Source: an uncultured Lachnospiraceae bacterium (GTDB taxonomy: Bacteria > Bacillota > Clostridia > Lachnospirales > Lachnospiraceae). From it: DNA of 64,000 nt. This document shows positions 52,556 through 60,481 of the stretch, one piece after another. The stretch is from NCBI GenBank assembly GCA_951802115.1, contig CATOPL010000006.1, positions 62,001-126,000 of the forward strand, read 5' to 3'. Within the stretch, counting starts at the first letter, position 1; each line of letters starts with the position of its first letter. The position numbers were made by a program, and so were the translations under genes. The notes below the pieces were generated by a model, which was given only the letters and a program-made list of their open reading frames with translations, ran no database searches and had not been told where the DNA came from.

Positions 52556-52590
52556 TGCCTGCCTGTGGTTCAAAAAACTGCAGGCAGGCA
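52556..52590. terminator. Hairpin between the convergent MOSC and moaA genes
   Basis: TGCCTGCCTG (52556-52565) pairs perfectly with CAGGCAGGCA (52581-52590). No long T-run is directly attached on either side, so its terminator role rests on the convergent context. Confidence 0.6.
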
Positions 52591-52606
52591 AAGTTGCGAT
52601 ATAAAA

Positions 52607-53581
52607 TTATCCTCCAATCTGAGACATTTTTCTGGCCTCTTCGGTTCCTTCCAGCGCTGTGTGATAGAACTGATGTTCTGCGGGCTTGTGGAAAATGGCA
52701 TCCTGCATGACAGCCATGATCTGTTCGTCTTCCAGTTGATTTCGGATCATTTCTTTTATATTGATACCATTATTGTAGTAAAGACATAGTTTCAGCATGC
52801 CGTCTGACGTCAGGCGGATACGGTTGCACTGGTGACAGAATTTTCCATGGATGGCATCAATAAAGCCGATGTATCCCTGGAATCCGGGGATGGATACATA
52901 GACTGCCGGGCCGTTGCCTCTTGTCTTGTTCGTTGTCTCGTAATCCGGATATCTGGTGCTCAAAAGCGGGAGCAGGGAACTGCGGTCATATCCCTGATAC
53001 TCTTTCCCAAAGCCAATAGGCATGATCTCAATAAACCGGACATCCAAAGGATAGTCGTGCGCCAGCTGAATCAGATCCCAGAATTCGTGGTCGTTGACGT
53101 CTTTTAACAGGACCGTATTGATTTTGGTGCGGATACCGCATGCCTGGCAGGACAGGATGGCGTCCATAACCCGGGCAAAATCAGAACGGCCGGTAATATG
53201 GCGGAACGTGTCCGGATTCAGAGTATCCAGGCTTATGTTGACACCGTCAATTCCGATAGCCTGAAGCTCCGGAAGGCAGTCTTTTAGAAATACGCCGTTG
53301 GTAGTCAGAGTGACCTGATCAGTATCCGGGAGTTTTTTTAATTCTTTTAAAAAAGACAGACAGCCTTTTCGGATCAGGGGTTCTCCTCCTGTAACTTTGA
53401 ATTTGCGGATTCCCAGCCTGCCCGCCAGTCGACAGATGCGCAGGATCTCTTCGAAACGCAGGATTCGTTCATGGGATATAAATGGAACATCTTCCGGCAT
53501 ACAGTATCTGCAGCGGAGATTGCATCGATCAGTAATGGAAATGCGCATATAATTTATACTTCTGTTGTGAGAGTCCTTCAT
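52607..53581 (-). CDS. moaA: GTP 3',8-cyclase (molybdopterin synthesis)
   Basis: The ATG at 53581 gives 324 residues starting MKDSHNRSINYMRISITDRCNLRCRYCMPEDVP in outline, with the radical SAM CxxxCxxC (CNLRCRYC). The second cluster site FCHQCNRIR ... MLKLC is near residue 260, and the chain ends in Gly-Gly, as MoaA requires. It converts GTP to the cyclic intermediate used by MoaC for cPMP. The longer frame would add a hydrophobic stretch unlike MoaA. No moaC or moaE is visible in the window, so the pathway is completed elsewhere. Confidence 0.93.
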   Translation of the reverse strand: MKDSHNRSINYMRISITDRCNLRCRYCMPEDVPFISHERILRFEEILRICRLAGRLGIRKFKVTGGEPLIRKGCLSFLKELKKLPDTDQVTLTTNGVFLKDCLPELQAIGIDGVNISLDTLNPDTFRHITGRSDFARVMDAILSCQACGIRTKINTVLLKDVNDHEFWDLIQLAHDYPLDVRFIEIMPIGFGKEYQGYDRSSLLPLLSTRYPDYETTNKTRGNGPAVYVSIPGFQGYIGFIDAIHGKFCHQCNRIRLTSDGMLKLCLYYNNGINIKEMIRNQLEDEQIMAVMQDAIFHKPAEHQFYHTALEGTEEARKMSQIGG

Positions 53582-53754
53582 GGTTATCCCTTTCTTTCGC
53601 CTTTTGTTGATAGTATACCAAAAAAAGAATAAAAAAGATATATTTCTCGTTAAAAAAACTAAATAAAACATATAGTTCTGTACAAATTCACACAAAATTA
53701 CTAAAAATATATTTATTATTCTAAAAATAGTATAATAAATGACTAAATTGACTG

Positions 53755-53783
53755 TTTACAATAAGGAAGAAAAGGGATATACT
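53755..53783 (+). promoter_or_regulatory. Promoter of the iron alcohol dehydrogenase gene
   Basis: TTTACA (53755-53760) and TATACT (53778-53783) are 17 bases apart, followed by a roughly 110-nt leader. Confidence 0.7.
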
Positions 53784-53789
53784 GTAGTT

Positions 53790-53806
53790 ATCTGATAATA
53801 TCAGAT
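53790..53806 (+). promoter_or_regulatory. Palindrome at the alcohol dehydrogenase transcript start
   Basis: ATCTGATA-A-TATCAGAT is a perfect 8-bp inverted repeat centred on the predicted start of transcription. A half-site-like TTATCAGAAATAA follows near 53850. The position suits a repressor operator. Confidence 0.55.
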
Positions 53807-53893
53807 TTTTGAAAAAGAAAAGCAGAAGTCTTGGAGCCAGAGCTCCGGTATTATCAGAAATAATATATTTTTAATAAAAGGGGGACTTTAAAA

Positions 53894-55075
53894 ATGGCAA
53901 GATTTACGTTGCCCAGAGATCTGTATTATGGGAAAGATGCACTGGAGAATTTGAAGACACTTTCCGGGAAAAAAGCAATCGTTGTATCTGGCGGAAGCTC
54001 AATGAAAAAGGGCGGTTTTCTTGACAAAGTAGGGGATTATCTGAAAGAAGCCGGTATGGAAGTCAGATTTTTTGAAGGTGTTGAGCCTGATCCGTCTGTG
54101 GAAACCGTGATGAAGGGTGCAGCAGCTATGAAAGAGTTTGAGCCGGACTGGATCGTAGCGATCGGCGGCGGTTCACCTATTGATGCAGCAAAAGCTATGT
54201 GGGCGTTTTATGAGTATCCGGATGTGACATTTGAAGATCTGTGCGTTCCGTTTAATTTCCCCAAGCTGCGGACAAAAGCGAGATTTTGTGCAATCTCTTC
54301 GACTTCCGGTACCGCTACGGAAGTGACCGCATTCTCCGTTATCACGGATTATGCAAAAGGCATCAAGTATCCGTTGGCAGACTTTGAGATTACTCCGGAC
54401 GTGGCGATTGTTGACCCGGCGCTGGTGGTAAGCCTTCCGGTGAAGCAGGTGGCTTTTACAGGTATGGATGCGCTGACTCATGCGATTGAGGCATATGTTT
54501 CCACGCTGAACAGTCCGTTTACAGATCCTCTGGCAATCCAGGCGATTGAGATGGTATTTGACTATTTGCTGCAGTCCTACAGTCTGGATATGGACGCAAG
54601 AGAACAGATGCATTATGCACAGTGCCTTGCAGGACAGGCATTCTCCAATGCGCTTCTGGGTATCGTGCACTCCATGGCTCATAAAACAGGCGCGGCATTC
54701 TCCACCGGTCATATTCCGCACGGCTGTGCCAATGCAATTTATCTGCCTTATGTTATTAAATACAACGCGCATGAGCCGGAAGCAATGAGAAGATATGCAG
54801 ATATCGCAAGAAGAGTCGGTCTTGGCGGCACATCAGAAAAAGCTCAGGTGAATGCACTGATTGAGAAGATTGAGTCGTTCAACCGCGCAATGAATATTCC
54901 GAAGACCATTCAGGAATTTGGTGTCAAAGAACCGGAATTCCTTGAGAAGCTGGATTCTATTGCAGCAAACGCAGTGGCAGATGCATGTACCGGCTCCAAC
55001 CCGAGAACGATTACTCCGGAGCAGATGGCAAAACTGTTCAAGTGTACTTTCTACGGCACGGAAGTAGACTTCTGA
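53894..55075 (+). CDS. Iron-containing alcohol dehydrogenase
   Basis: A 393-residue family III dehydrogenase. The NAD-binding region has IVVSGGSSMKKGG and the VAIGGGSPIDAAKAM loop; the metal site is formed by GMDALTHAIEAY and the histidines of HSMAHKTGAAFSTGHIPHG. It reduces aldehydes to alcohols with NAD(P)H. Lying among the AOR and cofactor genes, it could extend AOR-made aldehydes to alcohols or run the reverse. GGGGGA precedes the ATG. Substrate is unknown. Confidence 0.92.
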   Translation: MARFTLPRDLYYGKDALENLKTLSGKKAIVVSGGSSMKKGGFLDKVGDYLKEAGMEVRFFEGVEPDPSVETVMKGAAAMKEFEPDWIVAIGGGSPIDAAKAMWAFYEYPDVTFEDLCVPFNFPKLRTKARFCAISSTSGTATEVTAFSVITDYAKGIKYPLADFEITPDVAIVDPALVVSLPVKQVAFTGMDALTHAIEAYVSTLNSPFTDPLAIQAIEMVFDYLLQSYSLDMDAREQMHYAQCLAGQAFSNALLGIVHSMAHKTGAAFSTGHIPHGCANAIYLPYVIKYNAHEPEAMRRYADIARRVGLGGTSEKAQVNALIEKIESFNRAMNIPKTIQEFGVKEPEFLEKLDSIAANAVADACTGSNPRTITPEQMAKLFKCTFYGTEVDF

Positions 55076-55197
55076 TATCAGGATACATAAAGCGTTTCAG
55101 AATGCAGTACAGAAACTTATCATTTTTCTGTCGGCTGCATGTTCTGCCCGGGTCGGATATGCCGGCGCGGGCAGATGCTTTTAATTCCTGTCTGTGT

Positions 55198-55279
55198 TTA
55201 ATGAAAGGATGCAGAACCGTACATGGAAAAAAGTAAAATGCATCTGATCGCATTCGTATACCATGCATCCTTTCATTAA
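55198..55279. repeat. 82-bp element with 16-bp perfect inverted ends (MITE-like)
   Basis: TTAATGAAAGGATGCA (55198-55213) is the exact reverse complement of 55264-55279. The 50-base interior is A/T-rich with weak internal pairing (CATGG/CCATG). No T-run follows, so it does not look like a terminator, although it follows the dehydrogenase gene. Confidence 0.7.
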
Positions 55280-55334
55280 GTACAGGCAGGTTTTGAATGT
55301 CGCCACCAAAGGGATCGTATTCTACTTTGGTCGA

Positions 55335-55376
55335 AGCCGGTCACAGGTCATCTTGTTATCCGACAGCCGGTCACAG
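55335..55376 (+). repeat. Direct repeats upstream of the ModE-like gene
   Basis: AGCCGGTCACAG occurs at 55335-55346 and 55365-55376, 30 bases apart (three helical turns), 50-90 bases before the ModE-like start. They may be binding sites for a regulator, perhaps the encoded protein itself. Confidence 0.55.
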
Positions 55377-55425
55377 ATGAATAAATTTGCGGAAAAATAT
55401 TTTTATGCAGACAGACGGAGGCACC

Positions 55426-55785
55426 ATGGAGAAGAAATTTGACTGTAATATTCGTATACTGGTGAAAGAAAAAGATGCGGATGTTGATAATTATTTTGGA
55501 CGTGGAGTAGCAGATCTGCTTCATGGGGTGGTGAAATACCATTCATTAAGCGTATCTGCCAGGCATATGAAAATGGCATACAGTAAGGCATGGAGGATTA
55601 TCCGGCAGGCGGAGGAAGGACTTGGAATTCAGCTTCTGTCCCGCATGGGGAAAAAAGGATCGGAACTGACAGAAGAAGGAGAGACCTTTCTGAAAGTGTA
55701 TGAAGAGGTTGAACAGGAAACTTTGAAACTGGCCAGTCAAATATTTCAAAAATATTACAGAGAAAGCGAAAGTCAGGATATATAA
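55426..55785 (+). CDS. ModE-type winged-helix DNA-binding protein without ligand domain
   Basis: A 119-residue protein matching the LysR-like N-terminal domain of ModE: YFGRGVADLLHGVVKYHSLSVSARHMKMAYSKAWRIIRQAE as helix-turn-helix in two segments, then a wing (LLSRMGKKGSELTEEGETFL). The C-terminal molybdate-binding domains of ModE are absent. Stand-alone ModE HTH proteins often regulate Mo/W genes. The ATG at 55426 follows GGAGG. It is the best candidate local regulator of the tungsten island; its binding site is unknown. Confidence 0.85.
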   Translation: MEKKFDCNIRILVKEKDADVDNYFGRGVADLLHGVVKYHSLSVSARHMKMAYSKAWRIIRQAEEGLGIQLLSRMGKKGSELTEEGETFLKVYEEVEQETLKLASQIFQKYYRESESQDI

Positions 55786-56087
55786 AAATGAATAAAAAGA
55801 CAGATACAGAATCCAGAGGACACAGACAGCCCGGCGGGTTCTGCATTTTTGTTTGTTAAGGCTTGGCTTTTCGGGAGTCTGTATATAATCGGCATGGCGA
55901 ACAGAAATACTGGCACTTTGCCTTGGTATAATATTGACTCTGAGCTGGTTTGATTTGTTTTCCTGATAGTTGCCAAAGAATTCTGGCATCTCCTATTAAA
56001 AAAGACTCAGAGGTACAGAGCTTGCATGTTTCTGTGATCCATAGTAAAATAACAGATAAGAAGCCAGAGAAAGCGGAGGTTGTTTTC
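55786..56087 (+). other. Intergenic region between the ModE-like gene and the mogA leader
   Basis: About 300 bases without a convincing gene. TATAAT-like boxes occur at 55884-55889 and 55927-55932 but without good -35 partners. No terminator or riboswitch was recognised. Confidence 0.45.
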
Positions 56088-56201
56088 ATGGGAAAGACCG
56101 CGGCAGTCAGTGCCGGTGCGACAAAAAAGGAATTACAGAAGGTGTCTTTCAATGGGGACAGTACAGCAGAAGTATGTTTGAAAATAATACGATTGAGGTG
56201 A
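56088..56201 (+). CDS. Possible 37-residue protein before mogA
   Basis: An ATG with GGAGG nine bases upstream opens 37 codons (begins MGKTAAVSAGATKKELQKVS) and ends eight bases before mogA. The length is too short for a known domain and no family is recognised. It could be a small protein, a leader or a remnant. Confidence 0.35.
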   Translation: MGKTAAVSAGATKKELQKVSFNGDSTAEVCLKIIRLR

Positions 56202-56208
56202 TGAAGGA

Positions 56209-56703
56209 ATGAAAATGAGAGCGGCGGTTCTTACCTCCAGCGATTCCGGATATGCAGGCCAGAGGGAAGACCTGAGCGGTCCGGTAATCAGAGAGATTCT
56301 GGAGAAAAATGGATATGAGGTAGTACATATGATCCTGCTTCCGGACGACCGGCAGATACTTTCAAGAGAAATGGCGCGTATTGCAGATGAGAAGATAGCA
56401 GATCTGCTTCTGACCACCGGCGGAACAGGATTTTCTCCCAGGGACTGTATGCCGGAGGCAACAGCCGATATTGCGGAGCGGGCAGTGCCGGGGATTCCGG
56501 AAGCGATCCGTGCTTACAGCATGACAATTACACCAAGAGCCATGTTAAGTCGTGCGGCAGCAGGTATTCGTAAAAATACGTTGATTATCAACCTGCCCGG
56601 AAGCCCGAAGGCAGTGAGGGAAAGCCTGGAGTACATTATGCCCGCTCTGGGACATGGATTGGAGATTTTGACTGGGGAAGCTTCTGACTGTGCCAGGAAA
56701 TGA
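56209..56703 (+). CDS. mogA: Molybdopterin adenylyltransferase (MogA/MoaB family)
   Basis: A 164-residue protein with the MoCF-biosynthesis fold: VLTSSDSGYAGQREDLSG, LLTTGGTGFSPRDCMPEAT and LPGSPKAVRESLEYIMPAL. It adenylates the pterin before metal insertion by MoeA. GAGGTG precedes the ATG. Together with MoaA and the MoeA proteins it supplies late steps of cofactor synthesis. Confidence 0.9.
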   Translation: MKMRAAVLTSSDSGYAGQREDLSGPVIREILEKNGYEVVHMILLPDDRQILSREMARIADEKIADLLLTTGGTGFSPRDCMPEATADIAERAVPGIPEAIRAYSMTITPRAMLSRAAAGIRKNTLIINLPGSPKAVRESLEYIMPALGHGLEILTGEASDCARK

Positions 56704-56763
56704 GGCGTTTGGCTTTGCAGCGGAAATATTCAGAAAGAAAACAGTATTGAGAAGGAGATATAC

Positions 56764-57303
56764 ATGCAGAACATTTTAATTGTTGTGGACATGCAGAATG
56801 ATTTTATTGACGGAGCTCTGGGAACCAAGGAGGCCGAGGCGATCGTGCCGGGAGTGAAACAGAAAATTGAGCGTTTTCAGGGACGTGTAATCTTCACCCG
56901 GGATACACACGGAGAAAATTATATGAATACGCAGGAGGGGCAAAAGCTTCCTGTGCCTCATTGCATCAAAGGAACGCAGGGATGGCAGATCAGCCCGGAG
57001 CTTGCATCGCTTTGCCAGGATACACCGGTTGACAAGGTGACTTTTGGCGCTTCTGAACTGGGAGACATACTGAAAGAAGCAGATCAGAGAGAAACGGTCG
57101 AAAGCGTCACGTTGATCGGGCTTTGTACGGATATCTGCGTTATTTCCAATGCTCTTCTTGCAAAAGCTTTTCTGCCGGAGGCAAAAATCGTTGTAGATGC
57201 TTCCTGCTGTGCAGGTGTAACTCCGGAAAGCCATAAAAATGCTCTGGAAGCAATGAAAGTATGTCAGATTGAAGTGGAAAATGAGCAGAACGGTATGGCG
57301 TAA
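56764..57303 (+). CDS. Isochorismatase-family cysteine hydrolase (nicotinamidase-like)
   Basis: A 179-residue protein with the acidic triad residue in VVDMQNDFIDGALG, a Lys region and the catalytic Cys in IGLCTDICVISNALL. HCIKGTQGWQ and the TRDTH segment resemble nicotinamidases, which also use metal-binding histidines. It probably hydrolyses nicotinamide or a related amide, feeding NAD salvage. GAAGGAG precedes the ATG. Exact substrate is not fixed by sequence. Confidence 0.85.
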   Translation: MQNILIVVDMQNDFIDGALGTKEAEAIVPGVKQKIERFQGRVIFTRDTHGENYMNTQEGQKLPVPHCIKGTQGWQISPELASLCQDTPVDKVTFGASELGDILKEADQRETVESVTLIGLCTDICVISNALLAKAFLPEAKIVVDASCCAGVTPESHKNALEAMKVCQIEVENEQNGMA

Positions 57304-57487
57304 TACTGTTTTGAGGAGAGTTATACCGCAGATTTAAGAAAAGAAAGTGAAAAGATTTGCTGTCGGCAGAAATTTTCAGGATATTTCGCCCTGGCTGTAA
57401 TTGGTACTGGCGGACGTGAGATCAAAGAGTCTGTACCATGCATTTGTAAAATTTGGTTTGATTTGAATTCTGAATTGGTATGAAAAT

Positions 57488-57542
57488 AAAAGGGGTACAA
57501 AATGCGGTCTGCCCTCTGCAGCGGCATATTGTACCCTTTTGT
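57488..57542. terminator. Bidirectional terminator after the cysteine hydrolase
   Basis: AAAAGGGGTACAA (57488-57500) pairs with TTGTACCCTTTT (57529-57540) with one bulged base; T-runs lie on both strands. The convergent folate transporter gene ends just beyond it. Confidence 0.8.
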
Positions 57543-57560
57543 GCGGGAGTTATAAAATAG

Positions 57561-58142
57561 TTATTTCTGTGCAGGCAACGCTACACGGATGATTCTCTGG
57601 AAAGCTTCGATAAATATGTAGACAATGATAATATTTACGAAGAAATTCAGCGTACATTTGATCAGTCTGCTGGTTAACAGTACCTGAAGCGGAGTTCCAT
57701 ACATCAGATACAGCCACAGAGACGTGAATGTGATACTGATAAGATACTCCACAAACGCACAGCCCGCAGCGCGGAATTTTGTCACCCGTGCTTTGTAAAG
57801 GATCAGGCCGCACAACGCGCCGACCAGAGCATAACTGAGTGAAAAACCCGGGAAATAGGCAAAGCCGCGAACCAGACAGTTCAGCATATCGCCGAGGAAT
57901 CCCACTACGAATCCCATAACCGGTCCGCCGACCATTCCGGCGGCGATAAATGCGAGAAAACCGATTCGAATTTCCAGCGTGGGGGAGAGTACAATGTTAC
58001 AGAAGGAAAGAACCACATAAAGGGCGATCAACAGACCGCACATACAAAGATGGGGCACTTTCCGGAGATTTTCGAGCTGACTCCGAAAATCCAGAGCTTC
58101 CCTGGGGCTTTTGAGACTGAAAGTATCTTTTGAAATCTGCAT
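57561..58142 (-). CDS. folT: Folate-family ECF transporter substrate-specificity component
   Basis: The ATG at 58142, with GGAGGTG upstream, gives 193 residues of a membrane protein with about five to six segments. ECF S-component traits are visible: an N-terminal LCMCGLLIALYVVLS helix, LEIRIGFLAFIAAGMVGGPVMGFVVGFLGDMLNC in the core and LSYALVGALCGLILYK. A THF riboswitch upstream identifies the substrate as folate. It captures folate and works with a shared ECF module not in this window. The longer frame from 58262 would start inside the leader RNA. Confidence 0.92.
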   Translation of the reverse strand: MQISKDTFSLKSPREALDFRSQLENLRKVPHLCMCGLLIALYVVLSFCNIVLSPTLEIRIGFLAFIAAGMVGGPVMGFVVGFLGDMLNCLVRGFAYFPGFSLSYALVGALCGLILYKARVTKFRAAGCAFVEYLISITFTSLWLYLMYGTPLQVLLTSRLIKCTLNFFVNIIIVYIFIEAFQRIIRVALPAQK

Positions 58143-58281
58143 AAAAAATACACCTCCATAGATGAAATGCAGGGCGGGAGGAAACCTCCTTCCATGGCGA
58201 GGAATGAATCCTCCACTGAAATGATAAGTAGCACAACATAAATAATATCTTTCAGGCACCACATCTGAGATGTACTCATAT

Positions 58282-58378
58282 GTAGCAACGGGTGCGAATC
58301 AAACATCGTAAACCTCGAGGGCTTTTCGTTCCGTGACAACTCCCCATCCACGGACACTTAACGCGTAAGATTCTACTT
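58282..58378 (-). promoter_or_regulatory. Tetrahydrofolate riboswitch
   Basis: Read on the minus strand, the THF aptamer pattern is clear: GTAGAATCTTACGCGTTAAG, GTGTCCGTGGATGGGGAG, GTCACGGAACGAAAAG, then GAGGTTTACGATGTTTGATTCGCACCCG and the closing GTTGCTAC, which pairs with GTAG. It lies about 140 bases before folT. Downstream, ACATATGAG/CTCAGATGT can form a further hairpin. Confidence 0.88.
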
Positions 58379-58399
58379 CGCTATTATTTACTTGTCCTT

Positions 58400-58427
58400 A
58401 TTATAACACTTGTTTGAAAATATGCAA
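58400..58427 (-). promoter_or_regulatory. Promoter of the THF riboswitch-folT transcript
   Basis: On the minus strand TTGCAT (58422-58427) and TATAAT (58400-58405) are 16 bases apart, just before the aptamer. Confidence 0.75.
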
Positions 58428-58657
58428 GATACTATCGGTTTTTTTGGTAAAAATTTACTGAAAAAGTTTTCGTTCAGGTCGTAAAACAGGCAGAGGGGAG
58501 GCTGCGCACGGTCAGGCGTCCGGGTGAGCGACAGCAGTCTGAATAGAAAGGTATTTGAAAATGATTGCAGAAATTGAGAAGAGTCGCTATAATAAGCATA
58601 TTGCTGCAGGTTGGCTGTGCAGATAATGTGAATCAATAACAAAAAAGGGATGAGGGA

Positions 58658-59485
58658 ATGATACAGGATATCGCACCAAAAAAATATGACAATCATTATG
58701 TAGAGCAGCTTCCCGAACCAAAAGACTGGCTTTTGGTTTATCGGGACAAGGATGTGTTATGCCGTTTTGAAGCTGGGATGATATTTTTTCCCAGGGTAGA
58801 AGAGATTCTGCAAAAAGAGAAAGATATGACCTATTTGTTTTCTATCAGCGGAGAACGTTTTTTTCTTCTGAAAAATCAGATAGAACAGGAGCCGGATGGA
58901 TACATATGGGAAAAACCACCCGTATTTCGGAATGCAAAGCCGCAGTATCGGGGGTTTGCAGGAATCACCGGCCAGCAGCTGGAGGAGTGGTATCATTCTA
59001 ATCGGTTTTGCGGAAGCTGCGGAGCGCCGATGGTGCCTGATCATGCCGAACGGATGGTACGCTGCGAGGGGTGCGGCAATATGGTGTATCCGAAGATCTG
59101 TCCGGGGGTGATCGTGGCGGTTACGGACGGGAACCGTCTGCTCCTGACCAAGTATGCCAATCGTCCCGGGGTAGTGAATTATGCACTGGTGGCGGGATTC
59201 ACGGAAGTAGGGGAAACTCTGGAAGAGACTGTTCAGAGAGAGGTGATGGAGGAAGTCGGGCTGAAAGTAAAAAATATCCGTTATTATAAGAGTCAGCCCT
59301 GGTCCTTTTCTTCTACACTGCTCTGCGGTTTTATCTGTGATGTAGATGGCGGTACGGATATTACTCTGGACCGGACAGAACTTGCTGTGGCAGAGTGGTT
59401 TGAACGGGAAAATATCCCTCTGGAGGACGACGGAGTCAGCCTGACCAGAGAGATGATCGATCAGTTTAAGAATGGGAAAATTTAG
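58658..59485 (+). CDS. nudC: NAD(H) pyrophosphatase / RNA decapping enzyme NudC
   Basis: A 275-residue Nudix protein of the NudC type. It has a zinc ribbon (CGSCGAPM and CEGCGNM, residues about 112-135), PKICPGVIVAV, the Nudix box GFTEVGETLEETVQREVMEEVGL and the NudC signature SQPWSFSSTLL. It hydrolyses NADH and removes NAD caps from RNA. GATGAGGG precedes the ATG. Its last 20 bases overlap the convergent WYL gene. Confidence 0.92.
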   Translation: MIQDIAPKKYDNHYVEQLPEPKDWLLVYRDKDVLCRFEAGMIFFPRVEEILQKEKDMTYLFSISGERFFLLKNQIEQEPDGYIWEKPPVFRNAKPQYRGFAGITGQQLEEWYHSNRFCGSCGAPMVPDHAERMVRCEGCGNMVYPKICPGVIVAVTDGNRLLLTKYANRPGVVNYALVAGFTEVGETLEETVQREVMEEVGLKVKNIRYYKSQPWSFSSTLLCGFICDVDGGTDITLDRTELAVAEWFERENIPLEDDGVSLTREMIDQFKNGKI

Positions 59486-60452
59486 CTGAAAAAAGTGTCG
59501 CCTGCTGCCAGAGACGTTTCTTTACCTGAGCTAAAAAGTTTTCAGGTCCGGTCACACGGACGGCGGGGCCAAAAGACAGCACTTCAATAAGCAGTTCTGT
59601 TTCCGTGGAATTATTGTAATAGATGAGGCATTCCCAGGTGTCCTCATCTATTTTTCTGGTTTGCTTCTCATAGTTGGCAAAATGAAGCATGGCGCGCTCC
59701 AGTGCGTTTCTCCGGTTTTTAATAAGCAGCCGGACCGGTTCATGATAATAAGATTTTCGAATCACATTTTCAAACTCAAAATCTTCTTCATCATGACGGG
59801 GAAGAAGACGGACTTCTTGAATACCGCACAGATTAATCGTGCGGACATAAATAGAATGTCGTTCGTTTTCCGGAACAGCCAGCAGACGAAACTGATCGTT
59901 TTTGACAGAGTATTCGAGCTTCAGCGGCAGATAACGGTGTGTGATCCGGTTTCCTTTCATAGACTGATAAGAAATATGTACATATTGTCGCCGGGAGATT
60001 GCGGTAAGCAGAGTCTGAAAATGCTGACGGTATGCCAAAGAAGCGTAATCATCTCCGTTTTTGTACTGGTCATAGTAGTGAAAATCATCAGAATTCCAGA
60101 GAATTTCGGCGTTTTCTGTGTAATATTCCAGGGCTGTCAGTTCTTCGTCGGTAAAAAACAGCCGGAAGCGTTCATCCTGTATCAGAGTTCTGATCCAGGA
60201 ACGCTGAAGCAGAGTAAAAGGCATGGATGCATGTTCGGCTGTCAGACTCTGAAAAGAAGTTCCGTCGAAGGACAGAAGCTTCCATTCGCCTCCGGTCAGT
60301 TTGGGGAGAATATAGAGACTGCTTTCTGAAAATCCCATATCTGTACAGATCCGGTGGATTTGTTCCTTTGTAAGCGGATGCTTTTCTGCTTCTTTTAAAA
60401 TATGATCAACAATCTGATAATAACAGTTATAGATTTCTGAAAATAATTCCAT
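59466..60452 (-). CDS. WYL-domain regulator, second of a pair
   Basis: About 328 residues from the ATG at 60452. The N-terminal part is weakly HTH-like, and the middle-to-C-terminal part is a WYL domain (RRQYVHISYQSMKGNRITHRYLPLKLEYSVKNDQFRLLAVPE in pieces). WYL proteins bind nucleic acid or nucleotides and often regulate stress or defence genes. The AGGAG lies 12 bases from the ATG, rather far. It follows another WYL gene by about 30 bases. No defence genes are visible nearby. Confidence 0.8.
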   Translation of the reverse strand: MELFSEIYNCYYQIVDHILKEAEKHPLTKEQIHRICTDMGFSESSLYILPKLTGGEWKLLSFDGTSFQSLTAEHASMPFTLLQRSWIRTLIQDERFRLFFTDEELTALEYYTENAEILWNSDDFHYYDQYKNGDDYASLAYRQHFQTLLTAISRRQYVHISYQSMKGNRITHRYLPLKLEYSVKNDQFRLLAVPENERHSIYVRTINLCGIQEVRLLPRHDEEDFEFENVIRKSYYHEPVRLLIKNRRNALERAMLHFANYEKQTRKIDEDTWECLIYYNNSTETELLIEVLSFGPAVRVTGPENFLAQVKKRLWQQATLFSAKFSHS

Positions 60453-60481
60453 ACAGCTCGTCTGCTCCTTTCCATGGCATT

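Larger units (their letters stand above)
53582..53893. other. Divergent intergenic region moaA / alcohol dehydrogenase
   Basis: This 312-base region is very A/T-rich. It contains the dehydrogenase promoter (53755-53783) and the palindrome at 53790-53806. A second TATAAT occurs near 53731-53736 without a clear -35. No gene is seen. Confidence 0.5.
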
